From Methylomonas sp. AM2-LC (GTDB taxonomy: Bacteria > Pseudomonadota > Gammaproteobacteria > Methylococcales > Methylomonadaceae), in assembly GCF_039904985.1 (NCBI RefSeq), contig NZ_CP157005.1:1798001-1862000 (forward strand): DNA of 64,000 nucleotides, written 5' to 3'. Numbering within the stretch: the stretch's first letter is position 1; every line of letters starts with the position of its first letter. Under the pieces are notes generated by a model, which was not told where the DNA came from, did not search any database, and saw nothing but the letters and a program-made list of their open reading frames with translations. A program made the translations under genes and the position numbers. This document shows, piece after piece, positions 53,013 through 61,048 of the stretch.

Positions 53013-53311
53013 ATAGTCACCAAGTAGAAAATCTTCATGTCGGCAGTAGCTTCGATGATTTCCTAAGCGAGGAAGCCATTCTTGAAGAAGTTACGGCTCT
53101 AGCGGCCAAACGCGTTATTGCTTGGCAAATTTCTGAAGGCATGTCTTCACTTAAGCTCAGTAAAACAGCAATGGCAAAAAAAATGCACACTAGCAGGGCT
53201 TCGCTTAATCGATTGCTAGATGAAGAAGATACCAGTTTAACTCTCACCACTTTAATCAGTGCTGCAACGGCACTGGGCAAAAAAGTAAAAATAGAGTTAG
53301 AATCTGTGTAA
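53009..53311 (+). CDS. HigA/XRE-family antitoxin
   Basis: 100 residues. The helix-turn-helix is in the centre: LKLSKTAMAKKMHTSRASLNRLLDEEDTSLTLTTLISAATALGKKVKIEL. HigB-family toxins preceding an XRE antitoxin are the usual order for HigBA/Gp49 systems. The antitoxin appears intact, while its toxin is frameshifted. It is expected to bind the operon's promoter. Confidence 0.88.
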   Translation: MNSHQVENLHVGSSFDDFLSEEAILEEVTALAAKRVIAWQISEGMSSLKLSKTAMAKKMHTSRASLNRLLDEEDTSLTLTTLISAATALGKKVKIELESV

Positions 53312-53673
53312 ATTTCATCTACACCTAACCCTTTGTATGCTTGAAATCGGCCATAATCCGCCACAGAATAATCATTGAGGAATGACTGCAAACAGGCACA
53401 TTGCCGCCGATGACTTTGCTTCAAAAATCCAACGGACTTTTCGCTTCTTTGATCGTCCGACTGGGCACCGTATGCTTGCCAAGTTTTGTTCGAATAACGG
53501 CTTGCAGTTGGTGGTAAACCGCCACTCAATTGGCTCCGGTTAATTTCAGTGACTCATCGACAGGCAAAGGTGGAGGGTTTTCTGGTATTGGTAGTGTTAA
53601 ACCGGTCTTGCTGATCACAAATTTATTGTCATAACACAAGTTTCGTGGTAAATAAACAGAAACTACTAATACC
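53312..53673. other. Gene-free stretch left of the cassette-like segment
   Basis: About 360 bases without a convincing gene; the - strand frame here (53035-53529) overlaps the antitoxin and has no recognisable product. The sequence changes character before the GTTGGGC site at 53674. Confidence 0.4.
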
Positions 53674-53680
53674 GTTGGGC
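53674..53680 (+). other. GTTGGGC recombination-core-like site
   Basis: GTTGGGC fits the GTTRRRY core of integron attachment sites. It lies 53 bases upstream of the first cassette-like gene, as expected for a cassette boundary. Seven bases alone are weak evidence; the value is in combination with the two hairpin sites further right. Confidence 0.35.
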
Positions 53681-53732
53681 CTCATTCCAAGCGTCTACGT
53701 ATTGCGGAAACCTCTAAGAACGGGAAAAAAAC

Positions 53733-55028
53733 ATGCACGGATACTTCGGGCTAGCACATCGAAACGCCGCACTCGCAAATGAGAGGTCGCAACTACAATC
53801 CTACATAGCGCGCCTAAAGCATTCTGCGTTGTTCCACCGAAAACTCGTCTTAGCCGACCACATGGTCGTGAACTCCCCCAATTTCTTGCGAGCCTACTCC
53901 GACCATCCTGATTTCAAGGACCTCTGTGACAAAAGCCTTCTAGAGGTCGCACATTTCGAGAGATTCAAAGATGGTCGATTCATGTCGCTACCAGAATTGC
54001 GAGACTTCTACAAACGTCTAGGGCTATTTCACCCAAAGCTCGATAACCGATTCAAGCATGATGATGTGGACAATCGGCTCGCCAGTATTGAGTCAGCAGT
54101 GGTGCGTCTTTTTCCGGAGTCGACAAAGCGAGACCCATTATTTACGGAATACTGTGACGCTTATGCGGTATCGCAGTCCTGTATGAACAGACTGGGTAAG
54201 GACTACGGAGAGTTTGATGTCGCGTACCATTTTCTAAGAGAAAACACGCCAATTTTGGGGATTATAAATTTCGATCCTGAGCATGCGACGGTCGACGACA
54301 AGACCATATATGACTACGTTGCAGATTTGCCCCGTAATCGCAATCAGTCCGTCGATACTGTTATAAAGAGGCTATCACCGGCGCTGGTGCCATCTATGAG
54401 GGCCCTCCTTATTCGCGCCGAGACAACTTTGCTAGGGTACCAACCTATAATACCAAGCGAACTAGCTGGAGAGCTAGATTTAGTTCTTGGAAATGTGCAA
54501 TTAATGGGAGCCAAACCAGACGACCAAGAACTGGATGAAGTAGCGCTAACCCTTGACGCGATTGACGAAAAGACTCTCGCAGAACTGACGCCTTCGCTCA
54601 TTATGTCGATACGAGAAACGGACGAGGCGAGATGCTTTTGGGAAATCGTCGAATGCTCGAGTCAAAAGGAAGCCTCCCTGTCTGAAATTCGCGAGGCGGC
54701 AGCTCAGTATGTCCGGCGCATAAGCATGGATGTCACCCGAGACACATGGAGTCGTGGAAACAGAAAAACCGAGTCGGTCATCGTGCGCGTATTGCGGCAC
54801 ACTCTGAGCACTTCGAAGCAAAACGCTGAGGTTGTCATCGGGACCTCAATACAGCTTGGCGGTCTCCTATATGCACCACTAGTCGTCCTAGCGCCGATAG
54901 GCCAAGCTGTGGCGAAACTCCTTAACAAATCAGCAGATGGTGAAACAGCGACCAGTTCTCCAGTAGTGGGAGCGAATCTGTCGGTATCTCAGAGCACTCT
55001 CGGTAGAGCAACGCAACACACTCAATGA
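53733..55028 (+). CDS. Large hypothetical protein, unrecognised
   Basis: 431 residues, soluble except for one hydrophobic stretch near residue 375-395 (IGTSIQLGGLLYAPLVVLAPIGQAVAKLL). It is rich in charged helices, with an N-terminal half around HRKLVLADHMVVNSPNFLRAYSDHPDFKDLC and a central ELTPSLIMSIRETDEARCFWEIVECSSQ. No catalytic motif recognised. Higher GC at third positions and Arg-rich usage differ from the neighbours, which fits transfer. It is flanked by cassette-type recombination-like sites. No function can be assigned. Confidence 0.7.
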   Translation: MHGYFGLAHRNAALANERSQLQSYIARLKHSALFHRKLVLADHMVVNSPNFLRAYSDHPDFKDLCDKSLLEVAHFERFKDGRFMSLPELRDFYKRLGLFHPKLDNRFKHDDVDNRLASIESAVVRLFPESTKRDPLFTEYCDAYAVSQSCMNRLGKDYGEFDVAYHFLRENTPILGIINFDPEHATVDDKTIYDYVADLPRNRNQSVDTVIKRLSPALVPSMRALLIRAETTLLGYQPIIPSELAGELDLVLGNVQLMGAKPDDQELDEVALTLDAIDEKTLAELTPSLIMSIRETDEARCFWEIVECSSQKEASLSEIREAAAQYVRRISMDVTRDTWSRGNRKTESVIVRVLRHTLSTSKQNAEVVIGTSIQLGGLLYAPLVVLAPIGQAVAKLLNKSADGETATSSPVVGANLSVSQSTLGRATQHTQ

Positions 55029-55055
55029 GAACGTATTGCCAATGCATCGCTATAA

Positions 55056-55127
55056 TGCCCAAACCAGCCAATGGAGCGGACGCCTCAGCGCTTCGCACTC
55101 CGGCGCCGCTCATCGGCAGGTTATGTT
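55056..55127. other. attC-like imperfect hairpin
   Basis: AACC-GCC-AT / AT-GGC-GGTT outer arms (55062 and about 55112-55122) and GAGCGG(A)CGCC / GGCGCCGCTC inner arms (55074-55084 and 55102-55111) fold into one long hairpin with an unpaired extra A. The right edge is GTTATGT. Arms of this size with extrahelical bases are typical of integron attC sites. It lies between the stop of the 431-residue gene (55028) and the next start (55154). Confidence 0.55.
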
Positions 55128-55153
55128 TGTTTACTCATCAACTGGAGAATCAG

Positions 55154-55597
55154 ATGTCACCAGAGGAATTTTTGCTGAAAGAAATTACTGAAAAGCTATC
55201 GGAACACCGCATGTGGTCATCCCGCGATTTTAGTATCCTTCAAATTTTGCTTTGGGCATCTATTTTAGCTAGTGCTATTTCGGCATTTTTGGCTACTTTG
55301 AATGCAAATAAATGGCTTATCGCTTTTCTTGCTGCGATTCCTGCACTAGCAATAACGGTTGAAAGTACATTCCACTTTTCAGAGCGGTATAAATACCATG
55401 ATCAATGGGTAATCGAACTCGAAGAAATGCAACGAAAAGTAAGAGTTGAAAAAACGGATCCTCAAACTATTAGCGCGGAACTTTCTAATTTTCAGAAAGG
55501 AATTATATCTAAGTTTCCGACATCCACTTTTCCAGGTAAAGAACAAGAAAAAACCGATCTAAAACCAGCTCCATCCGCCTCCAAACATGGCGAATAA
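55154..55597 (+). CDS. Two-helix membrane protein, SLATT/DUF4231-like
   Basis: 147 residues from ATG 55154, preceded by GGAGA. A short N-terminal helix leads two membrane spans (FSILQILLWASILASAISAFLATL and WLIAFLAAIPALAITVES, about residues 28-75). A charged helical tail follows (RYKYHDQWVIELEEMQRKVRVE). The pattern of W-x-x-RD, two spans with small loop, then a long charged helix is that of SLATT/DUF4231 domains, predicted pore-forming effectors in bacterial conflict systems. The match is by architecture; homology is not proven. The next gene starts 36 bases on and is probably its partner. Confidence 0.65.
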   Translation: MSPEEFLLKEITEKLSEHRMWSSRDFSILQILLWASILASAISAFLATLNANKWLIAFLAAIPALAITVESTFHFSERYKYHDQWVIELEEMQRKVRVEKTDPQTISAELSNFQKGIISKFPTSTFPGKEQEKTDLKPAPSASKHGE

Positions 55598-55633
55598 TCT
55601 GCACTTACACTTAACATTAAAATAGGTGATGAA

Positions 55634-56194
55634 ATGGACATAGGAGTTTTATTAGGAACCACAAGCTCCGCTATAGGTCTTGCAGGAAAATTTGCTGAAT
55701 TAGTTAAGCAAACCGAGCGACAAGGGCATGAATGTCGGCTATATGACATGATTTTGGATTTAAAGAAATCGGCTATCATCCTATGCCGTGATTTTAACGA
55801 TGAACTACAAGAAATAAATTCGGAGTTTTTTTCATCTGGTATTGATGTTGGAAAGTCATTGAATCAATTACATGAAGAATTAGACTGGTATAGTTTTTTA
55901 ACAAAAGCCAAAATTAGCAGCTATGAAAAAAAATTTAGATCTATCTATGAAAGACTATGTGGCTTTATTGATGATGCTGCCGCAGTGGCAATTTGCTCCG
56001 ATAACAAAGAACCATTAGGGTGCGCTCTTCGCTTGGCAACTGAGCGAAGTAAGGAATTAGCTGATATTCTTGACCCAGATGTTCCTCTATATGAAATATT
56101 TGAAAGAATGTTAATCATAGTGCGTGAAATATATGAACAGTTGCAAGGTGGGCAGAATCAAAATCCGCAAGACCCAATACCAGTATATGCCTAA
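55634..56194 (+). CDS. Helical hypothetical protein, partner of the membrane protein
   Basis: 186 residues. The N-terminus MDIGVLLGTTSSAIGLAGKFAELVKQ is an amphipathic or membrane-active helix. The rest is strongly helical (LHEELDWYSFLTKAKISSYEKKFRSIYERL and DVPLYEIFERMLIIVREIYEQLQ). No catalytic motif. AGGTGATGAA stands before the ATG. An attC-like sequence begins within its last codons (GCCTAAC at 56189), a common cassette feature. A regulator, sensor or immunity protein for the SLATT-like protein is the simplest guess, made from position only. Confidence 0.6.
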   Translation: MDIGVLLGTTSSAIGLAGKFAELVKQTERQGHECRLYDMILDLKKSAIILCRDFNDELQEINSEFFSSGIDVGKSLNQLHEELDWYSFLTKAKISSYEKKFRSIYERLCGFIDDAAAVAICSDNKEPLGCALRLATERSKELADILDPDVPLYEIFERMLIIVREIYEQLQGGQNQNPQDPIPVYA

Positions 56195-56262
56195 CACGGT
56201 GCTCACCTGATCGTGGTTACAATATGGGTTTTTTCAGTTTTCCGGCGCGCGCCCGGTTAGCT
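56189..56262. other. attC-like site 2
   Basis: GCCTAACACGGTGC (56189-56202) fits RYYYAAC at its left and pairs imperfectly with GCGCCCGGTTAGC (56249-56261). The right edge GTTAGCT differs by one base from GTTRRRY. It overlaps the end of the 186-residue gene and closes the cassette-like segment. Confidence 0.45.
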
Positions 56263-56505
56263 CTGTGTTGAATGGCAGCTAATTGGATGCCTGCAGACAC
56301 TGAACTCAAAGCTTCGAATGTCAGTTTAGGGTCGTAACAAGACAATCACCCCCACCCAACCAAGCAATGAATTATCTGAAAGTCAAATTCCAATTACTTG
56401 ATCGAGCGCAATAATAGAGCCTAGCGTTTTTCATACCAACCTCATTTTGCAAATGGCCAATTAATTGGGTGTATCAAACTTTTAAAATTGCAAACACTTT
56501 AAGTA

Positions 56506-57027
56506 TTACTCCAGTTTGTCTTCACAAGCCAGAAGAAAGTCACCAAACGCATTAGCCATCTGCGGCAAAATGCTCAACAAACGATGATCGGCAGCGTACA
56601 TATGCAATTGTGCCTGATGCTCACAGCAAAAGCGCCAGGCATTTTCTGGTGGTACCACTTCATCTTGCCAGCCATGGAATACCTGGATATTTTTCGTGAT
56701 AGGATTAAATTGGCTGTGCGCGTAACCCGGTAAATAAAAAGCAGGAGCAATCAAAAATAAGCCTTCGGGTTTAATCGTTTCCGCCGCCACTGTTGCCACA
56801 TAAGCCCCCATGCTGGAACCCACAAGTACAATCAAATCATAGTCTGATACATCCATGGCCAGCAGTTGTGATACACGCCACTCAGGATCATTACTGAGCT
56901 GATAGTCGGGGCTAATAAACATAAAATCATGCTTTTTAGCAATTTCTGCTAAAGCCAGAGGTTTTTCTCCCCAAGGAATACTGTCTTTGCCGTGGTTGTA
57001 TATAACCAGTTTTTTCATTTTTTTCAT
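56506..57027 (-). CDS. YqiA-like alpha/beta hydrolase (esterase)
   Basis: 173 residues. LVIYNHGKDSIPWGEKPLALAEIAKKH leads in, then the nucleophile elbow GSSMGAY (Ser near 74), HGWQDEVVP with an Asp, and DHRLLSIL with a His. It belongs to the small alpha/beta hydrolases related to YqiA/UPF0227. The ATG at 57027 (or 57018) is just eight bases from the left end of an IS30 element, so promoter and leader have been replaced. The coding region seems complete. Confidence 0.82.
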   Translation of the reverse strand: MKKMKKLVIYNHGKDSIPWGEKPLALAEIAKKHDFMFISPDYQLSNDPEWRVSQLLAMDVSDYDLIVLVGSSMGAYVATVAAETIKPEGLFLIAPAFYLPGYAHSQFNPITKNIQVFHGWQDEVVPPENAWRFCCEHQAQLHMYAADHRLLSILPQMANAFGDFLLACEDKLE

Positions 57028-57035
57028 TTAGGCTG

Positions 57036-58264
57036 GGTGAGTTCAACTGGTCATTGCAACACTATCTGATTTAATATTATTAACAGAGGTGAATCAATGG
57101 CACAGAAAGGTCGACCCGGTTTATCCGCAGCTCAAAAGGTTGAGTTGTGGCAAAGATGGAAATTAGGACAATCACTCAGTGAGATAGGTCGTGCCCTTGG
57201 TAAGCATGCTGGATCCGTGCATACTGTTTTATCCGCTCATGGTGGAATTATTCCTGCAACTCGCTCAAGATCGGCTAGGTCACTGAGTCTAGTTGAGCGC
57301 GAAGAAATATCGCGAGGACTGGCGGCTGGTGAATCAATGCGACAGATTGCATCAAAACTAGCAAGATCACCCTCTACTATCTGCCGTGAAATTGCCCGTA
57401 ATGGTAATAAAGATCAATATCGAGCAATCGAAGCTGATTCAAAAGCATGGGATCAAGCACAGCGACCTAAGCCCTGTCGACTGGCTACACATTCTCAACT
57501 ACAAATCATGGTGGCAACTAAACTCGGTTTCGATTGGTCTCCTGAGCAAATTGCTGGCTGGCTTAAACATGAATATCCAAACGATATCAATATGCATGTC
57601 TCACATGAAACAATCTATAAAAGCCTGTATATTCAAGCACGCGGCGTTTTGAAAAAGGAATTAATCGGACATCTACGATCGAAACGAATGATGCGGCGAG
57701 GTAAGGCATCAACAACTGAAGGCCAGCCAAGAGGGCAAATTATTGATGCGGTATCGATAAAAGATCGACCTGCAGAGGTTGAGGATCGTGCAATACCTGG
57801 GCATTGGGAAGGTGATCTGATTACGGGGTCTAAAAACAGCCATATTGCTACTCTAGTTGAACGTCGGTCACGATTTGTGTTGCTGGTTCAAGTTGATGGC
57901 AAAGATACGACGAATGTTGTGAATGCATTAATTCGTCAGGTACAGCAACTTCCTTCCGGCTTAATGGCTTCGTTGACATGGGATCGTGGTACTGAATTAG
58001 CTCAACATAAAAGATTTACTGTAGCCACCGATGTGGCAATGTATTTTTGCGATCCAAGAAGCCCTTGGCAGCGAGGAACCAATGAAAATACAAACCGATT
58101 ATTAAGACAATATTTTCCCAAAGGGACCGATTTAAGCGGTTATAGTCAGCAAGACCTAGATGAGATTGCTTTAAAGCTTAATACGAGACCTAGAAAAACA
58201 CTGGGCTACATGATGCCTGGTGATAAACTAAACGAATGCGTTGCAATGACCAGTTGAACTCACC
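57036..58264 (+). mobile_element. IS30-family insertion sequence
   Basis: The element is bounded by inverted repeats GGTGAGTTCAACTGGTCATT (from 57036) and its complement ending at 58264; the match runs about 25 bases, with the outer bases close to perfect. It contains a single transposase gene. No clear target-site duplication was found, which may mean it is very short or has been lost. Confidence 0.9.
57097..58257 (+). CDS. IS30-family transposase
   Basis: 386 residues. N-terminal helix-turn-helix (GRPGLSAAQKVELWQRWKLGQSLSEIGRALG) and a second HTH (LVEREEISRGLAAGESMRQIASKLARSPSTICREI). The DDE catalytic core is present: Asp in GHWEGDLITG, Asp in LTWDRGTE and Glu in RGTNENTNRLLRQYFPKGTDL, all family hallmarks. 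The frame is intact, so the element may still be active. It is bounded by IS30-type inverted repeats. Confidence 0.96.
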   Translation: MAQKGRPGLSAAQKVELWQRWKLGQSLSEIGRALGKHAGSVHTVLSAHGGIIPATRSRSARSLSLVEREEISRGLAAGESMRQIASKLARSPSTICREIARNGNKDQYRAIEADSKAWDQAQRPKPCRLATHSQLQIMVATKLGFDWSPEQIAGWLKHEYPNDINMHVSHETIYKSLYIQARGVLKKELIGHLRSKRMMRRGKASTTEGQPRGQIIDAVSIKDRPAEVEDRAIPGHWEGDLITGSKNSHIATLVERRSRFVLLVQVDGKDTTNVVNALIRQVQQLPSGLMASLTWDRGTELAQHKRFTVATDVAMYFCDPRSPWQRGTNENTNRLLRQYFPKGTDLSGYSQQDLDEIALKLNTRPRKTLGYMMPGDKLNECVAMTS

Positions 58265-58650
58265 TGTCCTTTTCTAATCTATAAAAGAGATGATTAGCTT
58301 GATATGTGAGTTAATCAGTTTTGTTGTGCTATTCCTCAGATGTGAACTGGGCTAAAAAATTTACAAAATAATTGTGTGATAAGTTACATACAGGCCTATA
58401 GCCTATCGTTAAACTAACTCATAAGTTCACAAATAAGCACTAGAAGACAAATTGGTCTGCTTGGTCAGCAATAAATAGGCTTTTACGTTTGTGAACAGGA
58501 GGGCGATAGCAAATATAAACTGTATTTCGACGCTATTAGTTTAAAGGGGCGTATGTGTAAACCCGCTTGCTTTGAACTTATTGAACTTATCAGTTAAGTG
58601 TTTAGTCGCTCTCAAGTGTCTAATTGTAAAGAGTTTAACAGGAGTAGCAA
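58265..58650. other. Gene-free stretch right of the IS30 element
   Basis: About 385 bases. It ends with AACAGGAGTAGCAA, a strong ribosome-binding site for the 124-residue gene. No other feature is seen. Confidence 0.45.
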
Positions 58651-59025
58651 ATGGCAAATAAATATATTTTAAAAGGTTCAGGTGTTGAAATTGAATATAC
58701 CCTTGGTGAAACCATTGGTTTGCCGGTTTTGACCTATAAGTCGGGTGCTTTCATCAAAAGTTTTACAGCTAATGAAGTGCAGACTGATGATACTGGTTTG
58801 GGCGAGTTGGTGTCTGTGCCATTATTATTAACTATTGACGCAGGTGGCAAACGCTTTGGATTCTATTTGCCATTTATCAATGTACCGCATGGAGAAACGG
58901 CCAGTTTTCATTCAGTCGGCATTTATGAAACTTTTAGCGGCCCAAGTACTATTCCGCATCGCCCTTCAACCTGGCGTTGTATTGAATTATCTGGAACGGC
59001 TCAAACAGTAATAGTACCGTTATAA
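58651..59025 (+). CDS. Small hypothetical protein
   Basis: 124 residues, all beta-like with alternating hydrophobics: YILKGSGVEIEYTLGETIGLPVLTYKSGAFIKSFTANEVQTDDTGLGELVSVPLLLTIDAGGKRFGFYLPFINV. No signal peptide or metal motif. The strong ribosome-binding site GGAG at seven bases supports the start. It is not recognised. Confidence 0.75.
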   Translation: MANKYILKGSGVEIEYTLGETIGLPVLTYKSGAFIKSFTANEVQTDDTGLGELVSVPLLLTIDAGGKRFGFYLPFINVPHGETASFHSVGIYETFSGPSTIPHRPSTWRCIELSGTAQTVIVPL

Positions 59026-59191
59026 TTCTGTCAGTCAGTTACCAGCCAGTTCATTTGTAAAATGGTCAGGTTGAGCGAATTGATTTTTTGGTGCCGCATA
59101 GGTTGCGTATCAATTTATCTTATCAGCATAACATACGGTAATCACAATGATTGTTTCAATTTAAGAAATAATAAAAACACAAAAGTGCTCA

Positions 59192-59219
59192 TTGTATATT
59201 TTTAAATTCGATGTATAGT
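59192..59219 (+). promoter_or_regulatory. Sigma-70-like promoter before gltA
   Basis: TTGTAT (59192-59197) and TATAGT (59214-59219) with a 16-base spacer. It predicts a start near 59226, giving an RNA of about 150 bases to the terminator at 59347-59379, or a long gltA leader. Confidence 0.5.
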
Positions 59220-59346
59220 TTAATCAACTTCTTAGTTTAAGATAAAGTCGTGAAGCGGAAAAACTGAGTAACAGCTTCCAATAGACGATTTTATATGTAC
59301 CCGTTTTTTGATGTACCTCCTCGTAGTTTAGCTCTGCTAACTTATT

Positions 59347-59379
59347 GACCTCTACCGCTATGGTAAGAGGTCTTTTTTT
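59347..59379 (+). terminator. Terminator-like hairpin in front of gltA
   Basis: GACCTCT (59347-59353) pairs with AGAGGTC (59366-59372) around a 12-base loop, followed by TTTTTTT. It ends about 40 bases before the gltA ATG, so it stops either a small RNA or readthrough, or serves as an attenuator for gltA. Confidence 0.82.
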
Positions 59380-59420
59380 GTTACTCTGGCTGCGAGTAAA
59401 AAAATCTGGAGGAAGTTTAT

Positions 59421-60716
59421 ATGTCTAAAAATGAGAAACTGGTACTGATTGATCTGCAAAAGCAAGCTGTCGACCTGCCAATTTTAGCGGCCAGTTTAGG
59501 ACCCGATGTCATAGATATTCGGCGTCTACACGCTCAAACAGGACTATTTACTTACGATCCTGGTTTCACCTCTACCGCTAGTTGTCAATCCAAAATTACT
59601 TATCTGGATGGTGAGGCCGGCTTACTCCTGTATCGTGGCTACCCCATTGAACAACTGGCTGAAAATTGCGATTTTCTAGAAGTGTGTTATTTACTTCTAA
59701 ATGGTGAGTTGCCCAACGGCAGTGAAATGCGGAAATTTGTCACCCACATCAGTCAGGATGTTTTGGTGCATGAGCAATTAATCAAATTTTACAGCGGTTT
59801 TCGCCGCGATGCCCACCCCATGGCTATATTAGTGGGTGTGGTCGGTGCCTTATCGGCTTTCTATCACGATGTTATGGACATAACCAGTCAGGAGAGCCGT
59901 TACCAGTCTGCAATACGTTTAATCGCCAAAATGCCTACCATAGTGGCTATGTGTTACAAATATTCAATTGGCAAACCCTTTATGTATCCTAAACGCAAAT
60001 TAGGATATGCCGAAAATTTTTTACGCATGATGATGGCCGATCCTTGCGATGAATTCTTAGCCAATCCGGTGCTGGTTAAAGCCTTGGATCGCATTTTGAT
60101 TCTACATGCTGATCACGAGCAAAATGCCTCTACTTCAACCGTTAGGCTTGCAGGTTCCAGTGGTGCAAACCCGTATGCCTGTGTAGCGGCAGGCATTGCC
60201 TGTTTATGGGGAGCCGATCATGGCGGGGTTAACGAAGCTGTATTGAATATGCTTGAAGAAATTGGTGATGTTTCTCGTCTAAGCAGCTATGTCACTAGAG
60301 CCAAAGATAAAAACGATGCTTTTCGCTTTTCGGGTTTAGGACACCGTGTTTACAAAAGCAACGATCCGCGTGCCAAACTGATGCGAGTAACCTGTTATGA
60401 AGTAATCAATGAATTGGCTTTGCAAGAATCAAAACTGTTCAAACTGGCGATGAATCTAGAGCGCATCGCTTTGGAAGATAGTTATTTTATTGAGAATAAA
60501 CTTTATCCAAATTTTGATTTTTATTCGGGGTTGGTTTTACGTGCATTAGGCATACCCTGCGCCATGTTTACCGCAATTTTTGCAATGGCCAGATCAGTTG
60601 GTTGGATAGCGCATTGGGACGAGATGATTTCTGATCCAGAATTAAAAATTGGTCGCCCACGCCAGCTCTATCAGGGCGTTGAAAAAAGAGATGTGCAAAA
60701 TATTTCTAATCGTTGA
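59421..60716 (+). CDS. gltA: Citrate synthase
   Basis: 431 residues, the type II (hexameric) length. Catalytic residues are all seen: His in [12 protein letters not shown] (about 230), His in [11 protein letters not shown] and Asp in PNFDFYSG. Further family marks are [10 protein letters not shown] near the N-terminus and [10 protein letters not shown] with a C-terminal RPRQLY. The enzyme joins acetyl-CoA and oxaloacetate in the TCA cycle. GGAGG lies eight bases before the ATG. It stands alone, behind the putative leader/terminator. Confidence 0.97.
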   Translation: MSKNEKLVLIDLQKQAVDLPILAASLGPDVIDIRRLHAQTGLFTYDPGFTSTASCQSKITYLDGEAGLLLYRGYPIEQLAENCDFLEVCYLLLNGELPNGSEMRKFVTHISQDVLVHEQLIKFYSGFRRDAHPMAILVGVVGALSAFYHDVMDITSQESRYQSAIRLIAKMPTIVAMCYKYSIGKPFMYPKRKLGYAENFLRMMMADPCDEFLANPVLVKALDRILILHADHEQNASTSTVRLAGSSGANPYACVAAGIACLWGADHGGVNEAVLNMLEEIGDVSRLSSYVTRAKDKNDAFRFSGLGHRVYKSNDPRAKLMRVTCYEVINELALQESKLFKLAMNLERIALEDSYFIENKLYPNFDFYSGLVLRALGIPCAMFTAIFAMARSVGWIAHWDEMISDPELKIGRPRQLYQGVEKRDVQNISNR

Positions 60717-61048
60717 GGATTTGGTAGCACTATTACTTCCGTTTAACCCGCATGGAATTAAAATGGGGTTGAGCGGCTGTTATATTAACACCTCGAAAAA
60801 TCAATTTCGATAAGCTGTTCACAGCGAACAGGTAGTCGACGCGTTTATTTATCCTTCACCTTCCTCCCAAAAGCTATTTGCTAAAGTAGCAAATCGGCTC
60901 GCGTTAAGCCTGTAGTGCATTATTCCATGTAGATGTCTAGTTTTTACAATCGAACATGCGAATTCCCGCTTAGTTTGTAAAATTTATCACTACATCCAAG
61001 TTATAAAGCAAACAGATTGATGTGCATATAAAAAATAGAATACTCATG
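60717..61048. other. Gene-free stretch with a decayed repeat
   Basis: About 330 bases between gltA and the polyketide synthase duplication. TTTCGATAAGCTG-TCACAGCGAACAGG (about 60805-60833) resembles the arm of the palindromic repeats at 40701 and 52105. No gene is seen. Confidence 0.45.

Noticed and set aside
53035..53529. 164-residue - strand frame across the HigA antitoxin
   Set aside because: It is largely antisense to a clearly recognisable HTH gene and encodes no known domain.
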